Of a DNA stretch of 64,000 bases, positions 13,301-24,114 are shown piece after piece. The DNA is taken from assembly GCA_949128115.1 (NCBI GenBank), contig OX421961.1, positions 50,578,171 through 50,642,170 of the forward strand, given 5' to 3'. The notes beneath the pieces are model-generated. The model made no database searches and was not told the origin of the DNA. It saw only the letters and a program-made list of their open reading frames with translations. Each line of letters begins with the position of its first letter. Positions within the stretch are counted from its first letter, which is position 1. Position numbers and translations under genes: made by a program. This DNA comes from Anaspis maculata (taxonomy: Eukaryota; Arthropoda; Insecta; Coleoptera; Scraptiidae).

Positions 13301-16300
13301 TTCTGATCGACCGTTCAAGTCTCCCATGTAATTTCAATCGCAAGCCATCGCGTTTATTTCGGAATTGTCCAGAGTTCCGCACTTGTACACTGTGACCTAA
13401 AGAGAAGAGTCTAGAAAGATCGCGTGTTATCCAGAATCGCCGCTCGTAACACTATTTTTAATTTCTCACCGTTATTTCGGCAAGATTTCTTTTGATTTTT
13501 GGCAGACCGTTCGCGAGAGGTCTCGAAAATTCCATTGGTCTCGCGGATAAGCTCTCGATGCACGGCTCCTCCGCCAATCGTGGAGGTGTGGATGTGGATA
13601 TTGTTTGCACGTCGGACACAGGCGGAATTTCAAAAAATCGTGGACAAAATTAAATTTTAATTTTTTTTGACTTTTTTTGCAGGAATTCGCTTAAAAATAG
13701 CTAGATTAAATGTAATTCTTCAAAAATCACCAAAAAAAACTTTTTTTTTGTGAACAAACAAAATAAATGTTTTAGAACGTCGCGTAGACCTCATGGAAAA
13801 ATTATTTCGTATAAAATGTTTTTTTGACACGTAGATTTGGTTGAAAATCCATTATATTGTAGATATTCAATAAAGTATCAGATGATCCTATAGCTAAATT
13901 CCATTTAATTGATTCCGAGTTTGGCGAGTAGGGCGGAGAGAAGGTGTATTTCCAGTTATTCGGCGAAAATTTTGTAATTTACGTAACTGGTCCGATACCA
14001 AGCTCCAGATTACAGGAAAAATAGTGGAAAAAATTCTCCTTGGGTTGATGAGGGTAGTTAGTGAGGTTTCAAAATTTATTGACTTTACATCCTCCAAAAC
14101 AGCTCTGTCAAAGATACGAACTAGCTTATTTTTTTGCTACGCCTACGGTAATAAATTCTGATCGGGAATCTAAAATTAAAGTATTGGTTAAAAAAATTAA
14201 ATTTTTGTCTTGATAATTAAGAATTAAGGTACACATACAGGGTGTTACACTTTTTTTGTCAATATTTTAAGAGATAGTAGAGTATCAAAAAATATGTGGA
14301 CATTCTCGAAAAAAAAACATCGGAAACGCATTATAACGGAGATAGAGGTTTTCAAAGTTGAGTTTTGCAAATGATTTTTTTTTATTACTTCGAATTCAAT
14401 CAATGAATTATTGATGAAATTTTGTATACATCATAAGTTGATGTATGCATACAAGATGGTCATATTGGTTTTTGTCACATCTCGAAAATTGTAACTTTTT
14501 ATTTTTCATTATTTTTCTTTTATTTGCGAAACTAAACTGCTTGACAATTGAACTGCAACACCTAAAAATTAGGTGCGTTTTCAAATTGAGATAGCTTGAA
14601 AAATATTTGACGGATTCCAGAAATTCAGGCATGTGAGGAAAGATCATTCCTTTGACTATCGAGTGCTGGTATTGATGATAAGTTTGATTGCACAATTTGT
14701 CATATACAGGGTGCCAACGGAGAGCGTGCAGATGGGCAATCTTTCACCCTGTACAACTTTCGAGAAAAAAATCCGAGATTTTTTCTATTGCCTGCTTTTG
14801 AAAGGTTGAATCAATATGCCGAAACGGTTTTGGAATTTTGACCCTAACTTTTTTTTTTCAAAAAATTGTGCTCAATTTTCTGAAATATGCACTTTTTGAT
14901 TAGGAAAAAAAAATAGAGACATTGTTTTCAAACGGCGTCCATATTGAATTTGCTCACGAAGATTTTCATTTGAGCCTCTACATCCCCTAGGAACTACCCC
15001 TTTTTACCCCGGGACACCGTCTCACAACAAGATATGCAATTCTCCATTTAAAAGGCATAAGAAAATTACTCATCAATAATTGGATTAAAATAAGAATACT
15101 GCGATGACCCCACACGTACAGTTCCCTAAAAACCACCCCTTGACTTCAAGGGACAGGGTTGGTATTATAAGACATGCAATATGTACAAAAAACGTCTTTT
15201 TCAACTGTTCCACTAAAAAAGTGATGCTACACGATGACCCTCTGCGTAAGTCATCCCAACAGTAGCTACCCTCTCGGAAAAAGAACTACCCTTTAAATAA
15301 CCAGTACTTCCGCAATACCTCATTTGTTGGATTTTTTTCAAAATCTGTCGCAATAGTTTGCCGCTACAATGATTTCATTCACATATCTACCCGAAACTAC
15401 CCCTTCAACTACCCCTTCAATATCGCATAGCCTTGACCTTGATGCGTGTAAGGTCATCGCGAAATCATTTTGAACTTATTCAATCGCACCTTCTCTGAGC
15501 TTCCAAATGAGGTATTGCATACCTTTTACTAAAGGGACGATTTCTAGGGGTAGTTTCAGGAAAGGTTTTGTACTATCATCGTAGAAAACACCATCATTTC
15601 AATGAAACGGTTAGTAGGCAAAAGTTCTTTCAACTCGTAAATAACGCATCAAGTTAGAGGCTATGCGATATTGAAGGGGTAGTTGAATGGGTAGTTTCGG
15701 GTAGATATGTGAATGAAATCATCGTAGCGGCAAACTATTGTGACAGATTTTAAAAAAATCCTAACAAATGAGGTATTACGAAAGTACTGGCTTTTCAAAG
15801 GATAGTTCTTTTTTCGATAGGGTCGCTACTGTTGGGATGACCTACGTAAAAGGTCATCGTGTAGCATCACTTTTTTAGTGGAACAGTTGAAAAAGACGTT
15901 TTTGGAATTTTCATGTATTGCATGTCTTATCATACCAGCCCTGTCCCTTGAAGTCAAGGGGTGGTTTTTAGGAAGCTGTAGGTGTGGGGTCATCGTAGTA
16001 TACTTATTTTAATCCAATTATTGATGAGTACTTTTCTTAGGCCTTTTAAATGAAGCAGTGCATATCTTGTTGTGAGACGGTGTCCCAAAAGGGGTAGTTT
16101 CTAAGGGATGTGGAGGCTCAAATAAAAATCTTCGTAAGTAAATTCAATATGGACGCCGTTTGAAAACAAACAATGTCTCTATTTCTTTTTCTTAATCAGA
16201 AAGTGCATAACTCAGAAAATTGAGCACAAATTTCTGAAAAAAAAAGTTAGGGTCAAAATTCCAAAACCGTTTCGGCATAATGATTCAACCTTTCAAAAGC

Positions 16301-19300
16301 ACGGGACAGAAAAAATCTCGGACTTTTTTTTTCGAAAGTTGCACAAGGTGAAAGATTGCCCATATCTGCACGCTCTCCGTTGGCATCCTGTATATGACAA
16401 ATTGTGCAATCAAACTTATCATCAATACCAGCACTCGATAGTCACAGAAATGATCTTTCCTCACATGCCTGAATTTTTAGAATCCGTCAGATATTTTTTG
16501 AGCTATCTCAATTTGAAAACGCACCTAACTTTTAGGTGTTGCAGTTCAATTGTCAAGCAGTTTACTTATTTTTCGATGCTCTACCATATTCTCAAACATT
16601 GAAAAAAAAGTGGAACACTCTGTATAGGAGAAGCGGTTCAATAGAACCAAGTTTTCAAATTTGGTTAAAATTCGAGTGGTGCGTTATTTTGCGATTTTAT
16701 GTACTCCAAAGTCAACAAAAAAATTAGTTTCTCGTAATATAGCAAGTTATAGCAAAATATGTTGCCTGGAACATGTACAGTATACCTTTTGGCTTATGAA
16801 AATATAAAAATCGCTGCTCGATCGTGGTCGATAGGATACTTTTTGTCTACAGGTAAACAAAAATTCACTTTTTTCGAAGATTGAAAACTCTACTTCAAAT
16901 ATTATTTTTTGGGGATGACCAGTGGATATTTTCCAATGAAATATCTATATGTAAATGTAATACAGACCTCCTGCTATAGAATCCATATATTTAGATTGAA
17001 TAAATTCACATGGCAATGTGTCAAGGGCCATTCGAAACGAGTAAGAAAAAGTCCAAAACTGATAACTGGTGACAGCTTTTTTTCAGCATGAACTTCATAT
17101 CGCTGTACCTTTTTTATCCTTGCACCTGTTAAGCTGAGGATACCTGATAATTATAGCTAGATTATCCAAGAATATTTTAAAGTGGATAGTTCCTGATCAA
17201 CTCAATATCTTTATTTTTGGTTTTTGTCCACGATTTTTTGAAATTCCGCCTGTGTGCGTCGTGTGAGGCAAGTTAGTTCTTGACAGTTGGACCCTTTGTC
17301 CTCGACAAACAATAATGCTGAACGTAGAATAGAATAAATACATATTACATATAGAGGCTCTAGCCCCTATGAAAACAAATAATATAGTACATTACGTAAC
17401 AAGAGTAGTAAGTAGCATATTACGCACGCAGGGAAAATTTACGCACGAGCGAGTGTAGCGAGCGAGTGCAGTACTCCCTGAGTGCGTAATTGCTTTACTA
17501 CTCGTGTCATGTACAGTACTTTACCTACGACCCCAATCCAAAGCGGTATTGTAACTTTGTGAGGGGCCCAGAATAATTTTCAGAAATCCAAGGTAATAAA
17601 ACAGTCCTACATCAACAATAACAGTGGATATTGACTTAAAAGCTATAATTAACGTGAAATGTAGCCAGTGGTATTGTAAACGGCAAAAATTATAGGTAAA
17701 AAAGCCACGTATTTCATGAAATACCTACGATTTAAGTTCTCTCTTGATTCAAAATTCAAATAAAATCCCGCCGTATGCAGATTGTGTTGATTGGTCGGTG
17801 CGAAGTGTGCCTTGACACTCTTGACAGGAGGAGCACGCACCACATAGCAGTGTCAGCGGCCGTCATCCGTGTTCATAATATTAATATCCGTGTTCATAGG
17901 ATACTAGGTTTTGCTAAATTTAGAGCAAGTAGAGCAAGTTAGAGCGAGTTGATTACTTTTATTGTATTTAAATAAGAATAATAGTATTATGTATCGCATA
18001 TTATACACTTTTTGAAAACTAAAACTACAGTAAATCGGAGAAGGGGGAGGTACTTTGATTGGTGTTTACGGCCATCAGATTATTCCAATGTCAAAGACGG
18101 ATAGGATTTTCAAACTTTGGTATCTGCTGGTTCGGTGGTTGTCTGTTGTACTATTGCGGCCCTTTTAAAGTGGACGACAGTTGACAGATTTCTCAGGATT
18201 CTGGCCTGAACGTCGCATGACAGCACGCCAACTCGTTGACATTGTCGTCCACTTTATTTTGGCCGCAACCGTACAACGCTTTTCGTCGAGACCTGAAAAA
18301 AAAGCACCCACAAATCGATTCTTGAAAATTGAGTGTTCACTTACTGTGCCTAAAGCGAGGCCTGAGGTGTATTTAGAAGCGTACCTACCTATGCCATTCA
18401 ATTATTTGTTCGGCGTGGTGATATAGTTGGATTACAACACTGGGACATGAATACTGGACAGCAATAAATAGTATTATTTGAAAATTATCGAACTTAGGTA
18501 GGCAGGCAGCAGAGTACCTGTCATCAGACATTTGATGCTTGTCTAATTTTCACACCTACTTGATCCCAAGTTGTTGTTGACTGCGGGCAGTCCTTGCATT
18601 GATATTTTGAATCTTTTTTAATAAATCTCGCAAAATTATTGTGATCAGGTAAAAACTTAGCCCTACAAATGCAAGCTAAAATTTAATCAAGAAATTCTCA
18701 AATCCCTCACTTGAAAAAAAAATCTGGACGATTTTGTTGTTGATACATCTCACTTCTATGGCCATACCTTCGCTACGAATATATACAGCTAGTCTCGCCT
18801 ATGCTTTTGGTGTGAAAGGTGCTACCGGGGCACGCGTCAGATTCCCGTGAAATGCTCCCATTTTTGAATGTGAATTATTTGAGAATGTCTTTCGATAAAA
18901 CATCAGAAACATAAATTCCCTAACTGTGCGATTTACTTTACCATTACCGCACGCTGTGCGATTTACTTTACAGAATACGTCACGATGTGCGTAAGGGCGC
19001 ACTTACTTAGGTTCCGAGTTGTGCGGTATACGGCACTTACGGTAGTGGTCGTAGGTAAAATATAGAGTCCACCTCGAGCTCACTTAATGTGGTACGTTAA
19101 GGTCCCCATTCACTGGCGAACTCCACAACATCCGACAACATGGTTGGGTTCGTCAATGATGTTCGTTGGTGTGTGGTTGGCGACAACACAAGTTTAACTA
19201 GGTGGTAAGCAAGCTAACACAATAATAAAAATTAGGATTAATAATGATACGGCAAATGACTGTATTTTATTGTGATATTCGACAAAGTAAAAAAACGCGT

Positions 19301-22300
19301 CAACCTGACGCCAGCAGGTGGCAGATAGGTGGCAGATAGGTTGTCCGACCGGGTTCGCCGCCAGTGAATGCAGACCTTTAGAGGTATATTAATAGATAAC
19401 AGACCATCAGGAGGCCATCAGCCGTTAAGATCCGAAGTTGGAAGCACCAATTTAACTATAGAGATAGTCTGAGATTAGGCAATTTGTGCGAACGACACTT
19501 CCATCATTGATGCCGATCCTGCAGTATGACATCTCATATAAATGCAGAAGTGCTAAATGCCCTTATTCGATATAGTATAGATCTTGGATAAGACAAGATA
19601 GTACCAAGAGAGAAACAAATCTTTCAGAGCTGACTCCCATTCCAGCTTTTGTGACGAAAACATCGCACGACAAGGGCGGATATCTGCAAATTGCCCACAG
19701 TTAAACTAACGACAAACCCGCGGGCTGGGCTTGGAAAATTCTATTACGTTTCCCTGCACGGGAGATGAGTGCAAACATTTGGCTTCCTTCAAGACTTGGA
19801 GGCGTAGAAATTTCACTTCGGTTGCCGAAAAGTGGAAAAGTGGAAAAAACATGCTGGCAAGAGCGCGCGTTACGCTGCTGTATCATAATTCGTGTTTTGG
19901 AAGACATGCTCATATACCCACTCGACTTTGATGTGCTCTTCCCCCTTCTGGCTGTATCTTCTTTAGTTTAGCTACTCTGCAGACCTAATTATGAGGTTGA
20001 AATACGCTTGATGTAATTCTGTTTGTTTTTGTTTTTGCAGATAAATGTCTCATTAGTGGAGACAAAATTTTTAGCGTCTTAAAATTGCGAAAATTGGTAG
20101 GCAAATGCGAGGCAAATATGTCCTAAAATTCCGAAATTCTTGAAGTTGCCCTTAAATAGGCAAATAGGTTCTTGTATATGAAGTGCAGCAAAAACAGATT
20201 TCAGTATTGAAAATAATGATTTATGAAACTTTAAAATTCATATGGATTCAAAATTTCATCCGCTATACCTACCGTACTCAAAATCTCCAAAAATTTCAAG
20301 TGAAGATTTTTTTGCGGCGCTGATAATAGTATTTTATGTAACAAGTACCTACGCAAAGCGAATCTTTAGCGGACGAATTCGCTTGCTTAGGGACGAGGCG
20401 GAAGCTGAGTCCCTAGGGATAAAAAAGCCCATTGAGGACATCAGCTATCCATAAAAAAAAGTTCCAAGGCTCTAACTTCTTTCCCCGAGGAAGGAGTACA
20501 ACTTCTTAATTTTTACACAGACAGACGAAATGCGCTAAAAAGAAGCCACGAGTGGTATTCGCTTATCCGTATGGCCAGACTTACAAATTCTAACGTCCCT
20601 TTCGATGGCTTAAAGGATTTGGATAATACTCGCAATTCTGGTCCTTGGAGATTTTGATTTTGTTATCAACATGGCTTGTTAGTCAGCAGCACAATAAACA
20701 GATGCCATTGTAAAGCGATGATAAGGCCAGAAACTATTTATATCGATGTTTGATGTTTTTACCTACGTCGATGTTCGCAAGAAAACATCGAGCATCGATT
20801 GAAAAATTTCCTCCGTAGTTAATTTTGTGAAACGCTGCACTAGCATTCATCAATCTCGATTTTCGTTTGCTCGATAAGGTGTCTTCTATTGGCAACTAGG
20901 AGGATATAATAGTCTAGAGCAAGGCAGAGGTTTCTTTGACATTTGCCCCCTTCAAAAGATGACTGACGTATGATCCAATAACTTGATTCGGCGGTGTGAG
21001 AATTTTGGAGTGCCCAAGTTATCTTATAAGGACGGCATTTCCTACTGTTTTTTCTTTAAACGTGAGTTTCATGGAAATCAATAAAGTAGGAGAATTGAAA
21101 AAAAGAACAGTTATCTAGAATCAAATATGAAAACGAATAAGTTTTTGAAAATTTTGAAATTCGAAAAACTCGATTTTTTTTTTAAATTTTTATATATTTT
21201 TTGAAATAAGACCCTCATTCTCTTGGCAGCCCAGACTTGAATAACTCACTTTTTTGTTACATTTTTATCTGCACAGATCTGGCAGAAACTCACGCCACAA
21301 GAATCTATCTCTTTCTCTATCGCTCTGCAGCAAGTCCGCAGTCTTTTTCAGCCATTTTTTATGCTAGGAAATGCCGTCCTTAAGCCATGAACTCTGATGA
21401 ATTGGCAGGCGAGTAGAAAAATTTAACATTGATGTTTAGCAATCGATATTTCGGGAGGTCGATGATGGCCTGCGATATCCATGTTCAACATCGATATCTT
21501 CACGTCGATGTTCCATTCCTACCAGAAACCGCAGGTGTCAAAGTAGCCCCAATTGACCATCATTCTATCCATGTGGGTTTGAAACACGGCATTGTGTGCA
21601 AGGAATTCCTTTAATTTCAACCCAACATGTCGAATCTGCTCCGCCTCTTGAAGGAGTGTTTTACTACTTAAGATTTCGCTTAAGATCCGAACACAAATCC
21701 AATTATGTAGATTTGTTTTTTGTTCTAAGTGTAAAAAATTACCTATTCTGTTTACCATACGGTTAGTAAACTTAGGTGGGTACCCTTGGTATGACTCAAT
21801 TTCCATTAACCGACAAGACAGTGATGACTGTTATTTTTTCAGAAAGCTTAATGTACAATTAATTACTGGGTTGTTAAACTTAGCGTTTATTGTCTTGTAT
21901 TTCCGTAATTGGAAAATGGATAACAAAGGTTGACGTCCTCTTTTTCTAGAAAAACAAATGTTACCCTTTCATCAGGCTGTCTACAAGGGTTGTCACTCGG
22001 GCGGCTCCCATGCTTTACCCTTGATGACAATCAGTTTTCACCCCCCAATGTTCGCTACAGGTAACGCACACAGCGCAATGCCTTCGCGTGAGTGATGCCA
22101 CATAATATCGGTTCACGATCTTTTTGGATATGAACTTTATTATTCCGAGTTGCAAGCAGTGTTTCCTGAAGATCCTTCACATACAGCAACATTCTCTAAT
22201 ATGTATCAACGGTAAAGAATTCACTGGAAAGGCTTCGTTTTCGTGTCAGTTTGCCCTTTAGGTACTTCTGAAAAATTCTTTTTGATTAAGCTGGAGTTCA

Positions 22301-23116
22301 CACCTTTCTGTGGATCACAGATGGCGAATTTCATACTAAAATCAATATCAATGGCAGAAACGTCACCGGTTACGCCTGTCTGGACTGTTCACTAGTTTAC
22401 TCAACGGTTAGAATCATATATCAAGAATGCCTACCATGACGAGGCCCCAGCAAGAGGTTATGATGTTTTGAATTCAACTATTTTGATTTAAAAAAAGGAG
22501 TGAATATTCGAAAAAGTAGGAACATCAGTAGAATAGAAACGAAACAATGAACAGTTTTAACCTCTTTTGAATTCCGCCCTCTAGGTGGCTCCGTCGGGAA
22601 TACTCTGGACGGAGATGCCTACTGCCGACTATACGACTAAAACTGCCAGTTTGGCTGTCCAAATAGATCAAGAATTTTATATAAGGAGTAAACACACACG
22701 CGCTTAATAAGGAAAAGTCGGCTTTTGTTGCCGCAGCGCGGTATATGAGTAACTATATCTTTGTATTAACAGGTTGATAAATGGCCACAATTTTTGCAGA
22801 CGGGCCCCTGCCGAGCGTTCTGCAGGAAGTCTCCGTGCCGGTGATCAACAATTCCGTCTGCGAGTCGATGTACAGGGCCGCCGGCTACATCGAGCACATC
22901 CCGCACATCTTCATCTGTGCCGGCTGGAGGCGAGGTGGCTTCGACTCCTGCGAAGGAGATTCGGGCGGCCCGATGGTCATCCAGAGGGACGACAGGCGCT
23001 TCCTGCTGGCGGGCGTCATCTCCTGGGGCATAGGCTGCGCTGAGCCCAACCAGCCCGGCGTGTACACCAGGATCAGCGAGTTCAGAGACTGGATCAACCA
23101 GATCCTCCAGTTCTAA
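59..23116 (+). CDS. Stubble/Notopleural/Filzig-type tethered serine protease, 5 exons, 5'-partial
   Basis: Spliced model 59-1363, 1491-1829, 3790-3967, 11596-11864, 22800-23116, about 801 residues, with the start upstream of the window. Seen in order: a six-cysteine disulfide knot, a roughly 500-residue Thr/Ser/Pro/Lys stalk, then an activation site (Arg followed by IVGG) and a 243-residue S1 domain. The catalytic His (3954-3956, in TAAHC), Asp (11732-11734, in YDLALL) and Ser (22961-22963, in GDSGGP) are all present. An Asp six residues before the Ser (22943-22945) predicts trypsin-like cleavage after Arg/Lys. Intron phases 1,1,2,1 join correctly at every junction. From family knowledge, such type II membrane proteases process apical extracellular matrix and cuticle proteins in epithelia. 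From memory the catalytic domain looks closest to Drosophila Notopleural; I could not verify this, so no symbol is given. Confidence 0.93.
1491..1829 (+). CDS. Protease gene exon B: Ser/Thr/Pro-rich stalk
   Basis: The reading frame is Thr/Ser/Pro-rich from about 1472 to the donor GTATGT at 1830. A phase-1 junction with the previous exon requires the acceptor CAG at 1488-1490, which restores Gly at the junction. The stronger-looking CAG at 1468-1470 would break the frame. The exon is 339 bases (a multiple of three) with phase 1 at both ends, so skipping it would only shorten the stalk. The preceding intron is just 127 bases. Confidence 0.8.
1906..1998. repeat. Small foldback (MITE-like) in protease intron
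   Basis: A 93-base imperfect palindrome. The ends read AATCGTGAATTAAGACAGG and, inverted, CCTGCCCTAATTCATGATT. The stem includes a CTCCGATCG / GGCTGGAGC region. Confidence 0.6.
2106..2351. repeat. Foldback element, about 245 bp, in protease intron
   Basis: Arms of about 45 bases (2107-2150 and 2303-2350) are inverted copies sharing TTGCCAGGCAAAGC and ACGTAAGCG. The rest of the intron (2352-3789) shows no repeat partner, RNA gene or supportable ORF. Confidence 0.65.
3790..3967 (+). CDS. Protease gene exon C: activation site and catalytic His
   Basis: The acceptor is TTGTTGTTGGCAACAG ending at 3789 (phase 1). The exon encodes a Cys (3792-3794) likely to tether the pro-region to the catalytic chain, the activation cleavage Arg (3819-3821) followed by IVGG, the WPWQ motif, the KCGAALL strand and TAAHC with the catalytic His at 3954-3956. 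The donor GTATGT starts at 3968 (phase 2). The sequence upstream in the same open frame (3573-3789) is intronic. Confidence 0.95.
4043..4197. repeat. Foldback MITE in third protease intron
   Basis: The ends read CCTGAGTGTCATGGTACTAT and, inverted, ATAGTACCGTGACACTTAG. It is about 150 bases with a short loop. Confidence 0.7.
4205..5320. repeat. Foldback of repeat family A (copies also near 40.5-42.6 kb)
   Basis: The sequences 4217-4620 and 4890-5318 are diverged inverted copies. Shared blocks include CAGGTCGATTTTTATAT, GGGGGACATCTAAAACATAC and the CCCCCACTCACCCCAAC tract. The 4620-4890 middle is a further inverted pair. Related blocks recur at 40560-40950 and 42430-42625, so this is a dispersed family. 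No transposase coding is visible. Confidence 0.7.
5395..7815. repeat. Large foldback element, arms about 0.8 kb
   Basis: Left arm 5395-6200 and right arm about 6790-7815 are inverted copies. They share GGAGTCCACA, TTGTCACAATTAGAGCC, GCGACTGTTTCTTCGTATTAG and CTGCCAAACATTGCA. Each arm contains a similar 76-77 codon open frame (5742-5972 + and 7230-7463 -), which follows from the arms being copies. The loop holds an independent MITE at 6409-6619. Confidence 0.8.
6409..6619. repeat. 211-bp MITE nested in the foldback loop
   Basis: Near-perfect palindrome. The ends read ACAGTTGGGAGCGAAATGAT and its inverse, with an interior inverted pair CAGCTAACATTTCTGAAATC. No clear target duplication. Confidence 0.85.
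8075..8905. repeat. Diverged foldback, arms about 110 bp
   Basis: Sequence 8080-8195 recurs inverted at 8800-8900, sharing CCCAAAACAT, GCATATTTT/AAAATACGAG and a following ATTTTTCAT block. The 600-base loop has no recognisable content. Confidence 0.5.
9452..9578. repeat. Small foldback in protease intron
   Basis: GCGTTACAACAATCGGAACAA and the inverse of TTGTTCTGATTTTTGCAACG pair over about 30 bases. Outer blocks around ATGATCA also pair. Confidence 0.45.
9875..10005. repeat. TA-flanked MITE, CCGGGTGTTTATAAACG family
   Basis: 131 bases with terminal inverted repeats CCGGGTGTTTATAAACG, bounded by TA on both sides (9873-9874 and 10006-10007). The TA duplication fits Tc1/mariner-type mobilisation. 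A second copy, split by another element, starts at 47281. Confidence 0.85.
10142..10426 (-). other. Unrecognised ORF, 94 aa, inside protease intron
   Basis: It opens with ATG and reads MAEELPTLDEY, with fairly normal residue composition for about 60 codons before becoming AT-biased. It has a splice-acceptor-like TTTCAG in the middle. No family is recognised and no neighbouring exon is obvious on the minus strand. It may be chance, or a fragment of a nested gene. The remaining intron from 10427 to 11280 shows nothing else I can support. Confidence 0.15.
11290..11402. repeat. Weak foldback upstream of exon D
   Basis: CTGTTCTTTATACACTAC and GTAGTGTAAAGAACAG are inverted copies about 80 bases apart. 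The 11403-11595 stretch is a C/T-rich lead-in to the exon D acceptor. Confidence 0.5.
11596..11864 (+). CDS. Protease gene exon D: catalytic Asp region
   Basis: The acceptor TATCGATTGCAG ends at 11595 and the donor GTATGT starts at 11865. The incoming phase 2 completes an Asn codon; the outgoing phase is 1. It encodes the RLGEHDL strand, the EYDLALLRF segment with the catalytic Asp at 11732-11734, and VTGWGRLYE. It lies 7.6 kb from the previous exon and 10.9 kb from the next. GC content is clearly higher than in the flanking introns. Confidence 0.95.
12246..12395. repeat. 150-bp foldback MITE
   Basis: Near-perfect palindrome with about 60-base arms containing AACTCGCTATGCACTCGAAC and ATCGCTATCGGTAG. 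The loop is about 34 bases. High arm identity suggests recent origin. Bases 12396-13612 have no other feature apart from a short CA run near 13230. Confidence 0.9.
13613..17262. repeat. 3.65-kb foldback element in last protease intron
   Basis: The tips share CAGGCGGAATTTCAAAAAAT in inverted orientation. From about 14235 inward the left arm (to about 15430) matches the right arm (15660 to about 16620) almost continuously, through a TACAGGGTG block, the CACGCTCTCCGTTGG-type segment and GAAGGGGTAGTT. The centre is near 15545. The left arm has a roughly 240-base segment (14300-14520) missing on the right. No transposase frame is visible. Confidence 0.85.
17387..17524. repeat. Foldback MITE
   Basis: Inverted blocks ACAAGAGTAGTAAG / CTTTACTACTCGTGT and ATTACGCACGCAGGGA / TCCCTGAGTGCGTAAT surround a GAGCGAGTG core. 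Confidence 0.7.
18144..18277. repeat. Foldback MITE
   Basis: GTTGTACTATTGCGGCC with AAAGTGGACGACA pairs with TGTCGTCCACTTT and GGCCGCAACCGTACAAC. Confidence 0.75.
19100..19377. repeat. TTA-flanked MITE (PIF/Harbinger-like)
   Basis: Terminal inverted repeats AGGTCCCCATTCACTGGCG and CGCCAGTGAATGCAGACCT are flanked by TTA on both sides (19097-19099 and 19378-19380). A three-base TTA/TAA duplication is the hallmark of PIF/Harbinger elements. There is an internal GGCAGATAGGT tandem pair. It is 278 bases and non-coding. Confidence 0.75.
20410..20535 (+). repeat. Dispersed repeat ending in GACA run (copy 1)
   Basis: It shares GGACATCAGCTAT, AAGTTCCAAG, GGAGTACA and TCTTAATTT with 50060-50205, in the same order and orientation, ending just before a GACA microsatellite (short here, long at 50164). 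It looks like the 3' part of a retroposed or satellite-tailed repeat. Flanking 19381-20409 and 20536-21026 hold nothing further that I can support. Confidence 0.6.
21029..21380. repeat. TA-flanked 352-bp MITE
   Basis: Terminal inverted repeats AGGACGGCATTTCCTA and TAGGAAATGCCGTCCT are flanked by TA (21027-21028 and 21381-21382). It is non-coding. Downstream 21381-22799 is intron with no recognisable element except weak inverted blocks near 21980-22050. Confidence 0.8.
22800..23116 (+). CDS. Protease gene terminal exon: catalytic Ser and C-terminus
   Basis: The acceptor is a T-rich tract ending in TTTTTGCAG at 22799, phase 1, completing an Asp codon. It encodes LPSVLQEV, the CAGW loop, the specificity Asp (22943-22945), GDSGGP with the catalytic Ser (22961-22963), VISWGIGCA and the C-terminal helix ending at TAA 23114-23116. 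The domain ends a few residues after the helix, as usual for the family. It is strongly GC-rich for this window, so codon choice differs sharply from the intron DNA. Confidence 0.95.
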
Positions 23117-23438
23117 AATTGTCGATTGTGATTTGAAAATAACCGGGAAAACAACCCAATGAATGTGCGCTATAAATGAGGCAAAAACGGTTATAGAAAA
23201 ATAAGTGTACTTACTGATGAATGACCTCCAGTCAAGTGCCTTCACCCTACACATTAAACCGACACGAAACGCTTTATCGCCTTCATCAAAAGTTTTAGCA
23301 TTCAACGGTTTCACGTATAGGTGTTCTTCTGTTTGTTATTAACAATAACTGAATTCCTCTAAAACCTTCATTTAATTCGTCCCATGGTTTTTAGAGTAGT
23401 TAGCTGACCAAACAAAATCTTTTTATGGTTTATAATGG

Positions 23439-23444
23439 AATAAA
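23439..23444 (+). terminator. Candidate polyadenylation signal of the protease gene
   Basis: AATAAA lies 323 bases downstream of the TAA at 23114. Earlier AAAATAA-type variants exist nearer the stop, so the exact cleavage site is not fixed. Bases 23117-24110 otherwise hold only AT-rich sequence that I read as 3' UTR followed by intergenic DNA. Confidence 0.4.
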
Positions 23445-24114
23445 TTTCAAGTGGTCAATTATCAAAATGAACTTAGAGCAATTTTGTGGCCCTACAGGGC
23501 TAAATGGTGATGTAACTTCACTCTAGAGGTTTGAAGATATACTGCTAGCAGACTAATTAGTTATTTTATTACTGATGGATTACTTGAATAATCCAAACAA
23601 TAATATTCACATAGGTAAATACTCACAAACAAATCAAATTTCAAGATTTTGCAAAACTAAGACCACGCATTTTCTTTAAAAAGATACAACTAGATATAAC
23701 CGCAAATAATTCAGTATTTTCAAACCTGATTATTATTATTACTATTATTATCATAGGTGGAAATTGTTACGGTGTATTATGCTCAACTACTTCTTGAGCT
23801 TGTGGCACTCGTGTGATTAATCTGCTTGTTTGCTTGCCCAAAGACGATTCCATCAATTGACTCCTCTACGCAAGATGACGGCACATTGCCTCCACAAAAT
23901 TGGCTCCAACTTCATAACGGAGAAGCTTCACCAATGATCATTATTAGTTGATACTGCAAATGTTTGCGAACGAAATTCTTGTGTAGGTACTTTCGAAATA
24001 AATGCGTCCAGGTATGTCCTCTTGTAATTTCGAGGACAAATTGCCGAGTCTTCAACAAAAATATGTTTTGTGACTGATAGAAAATCCAATATAGCAGGAT
24101 TTCACACTGTTCGC

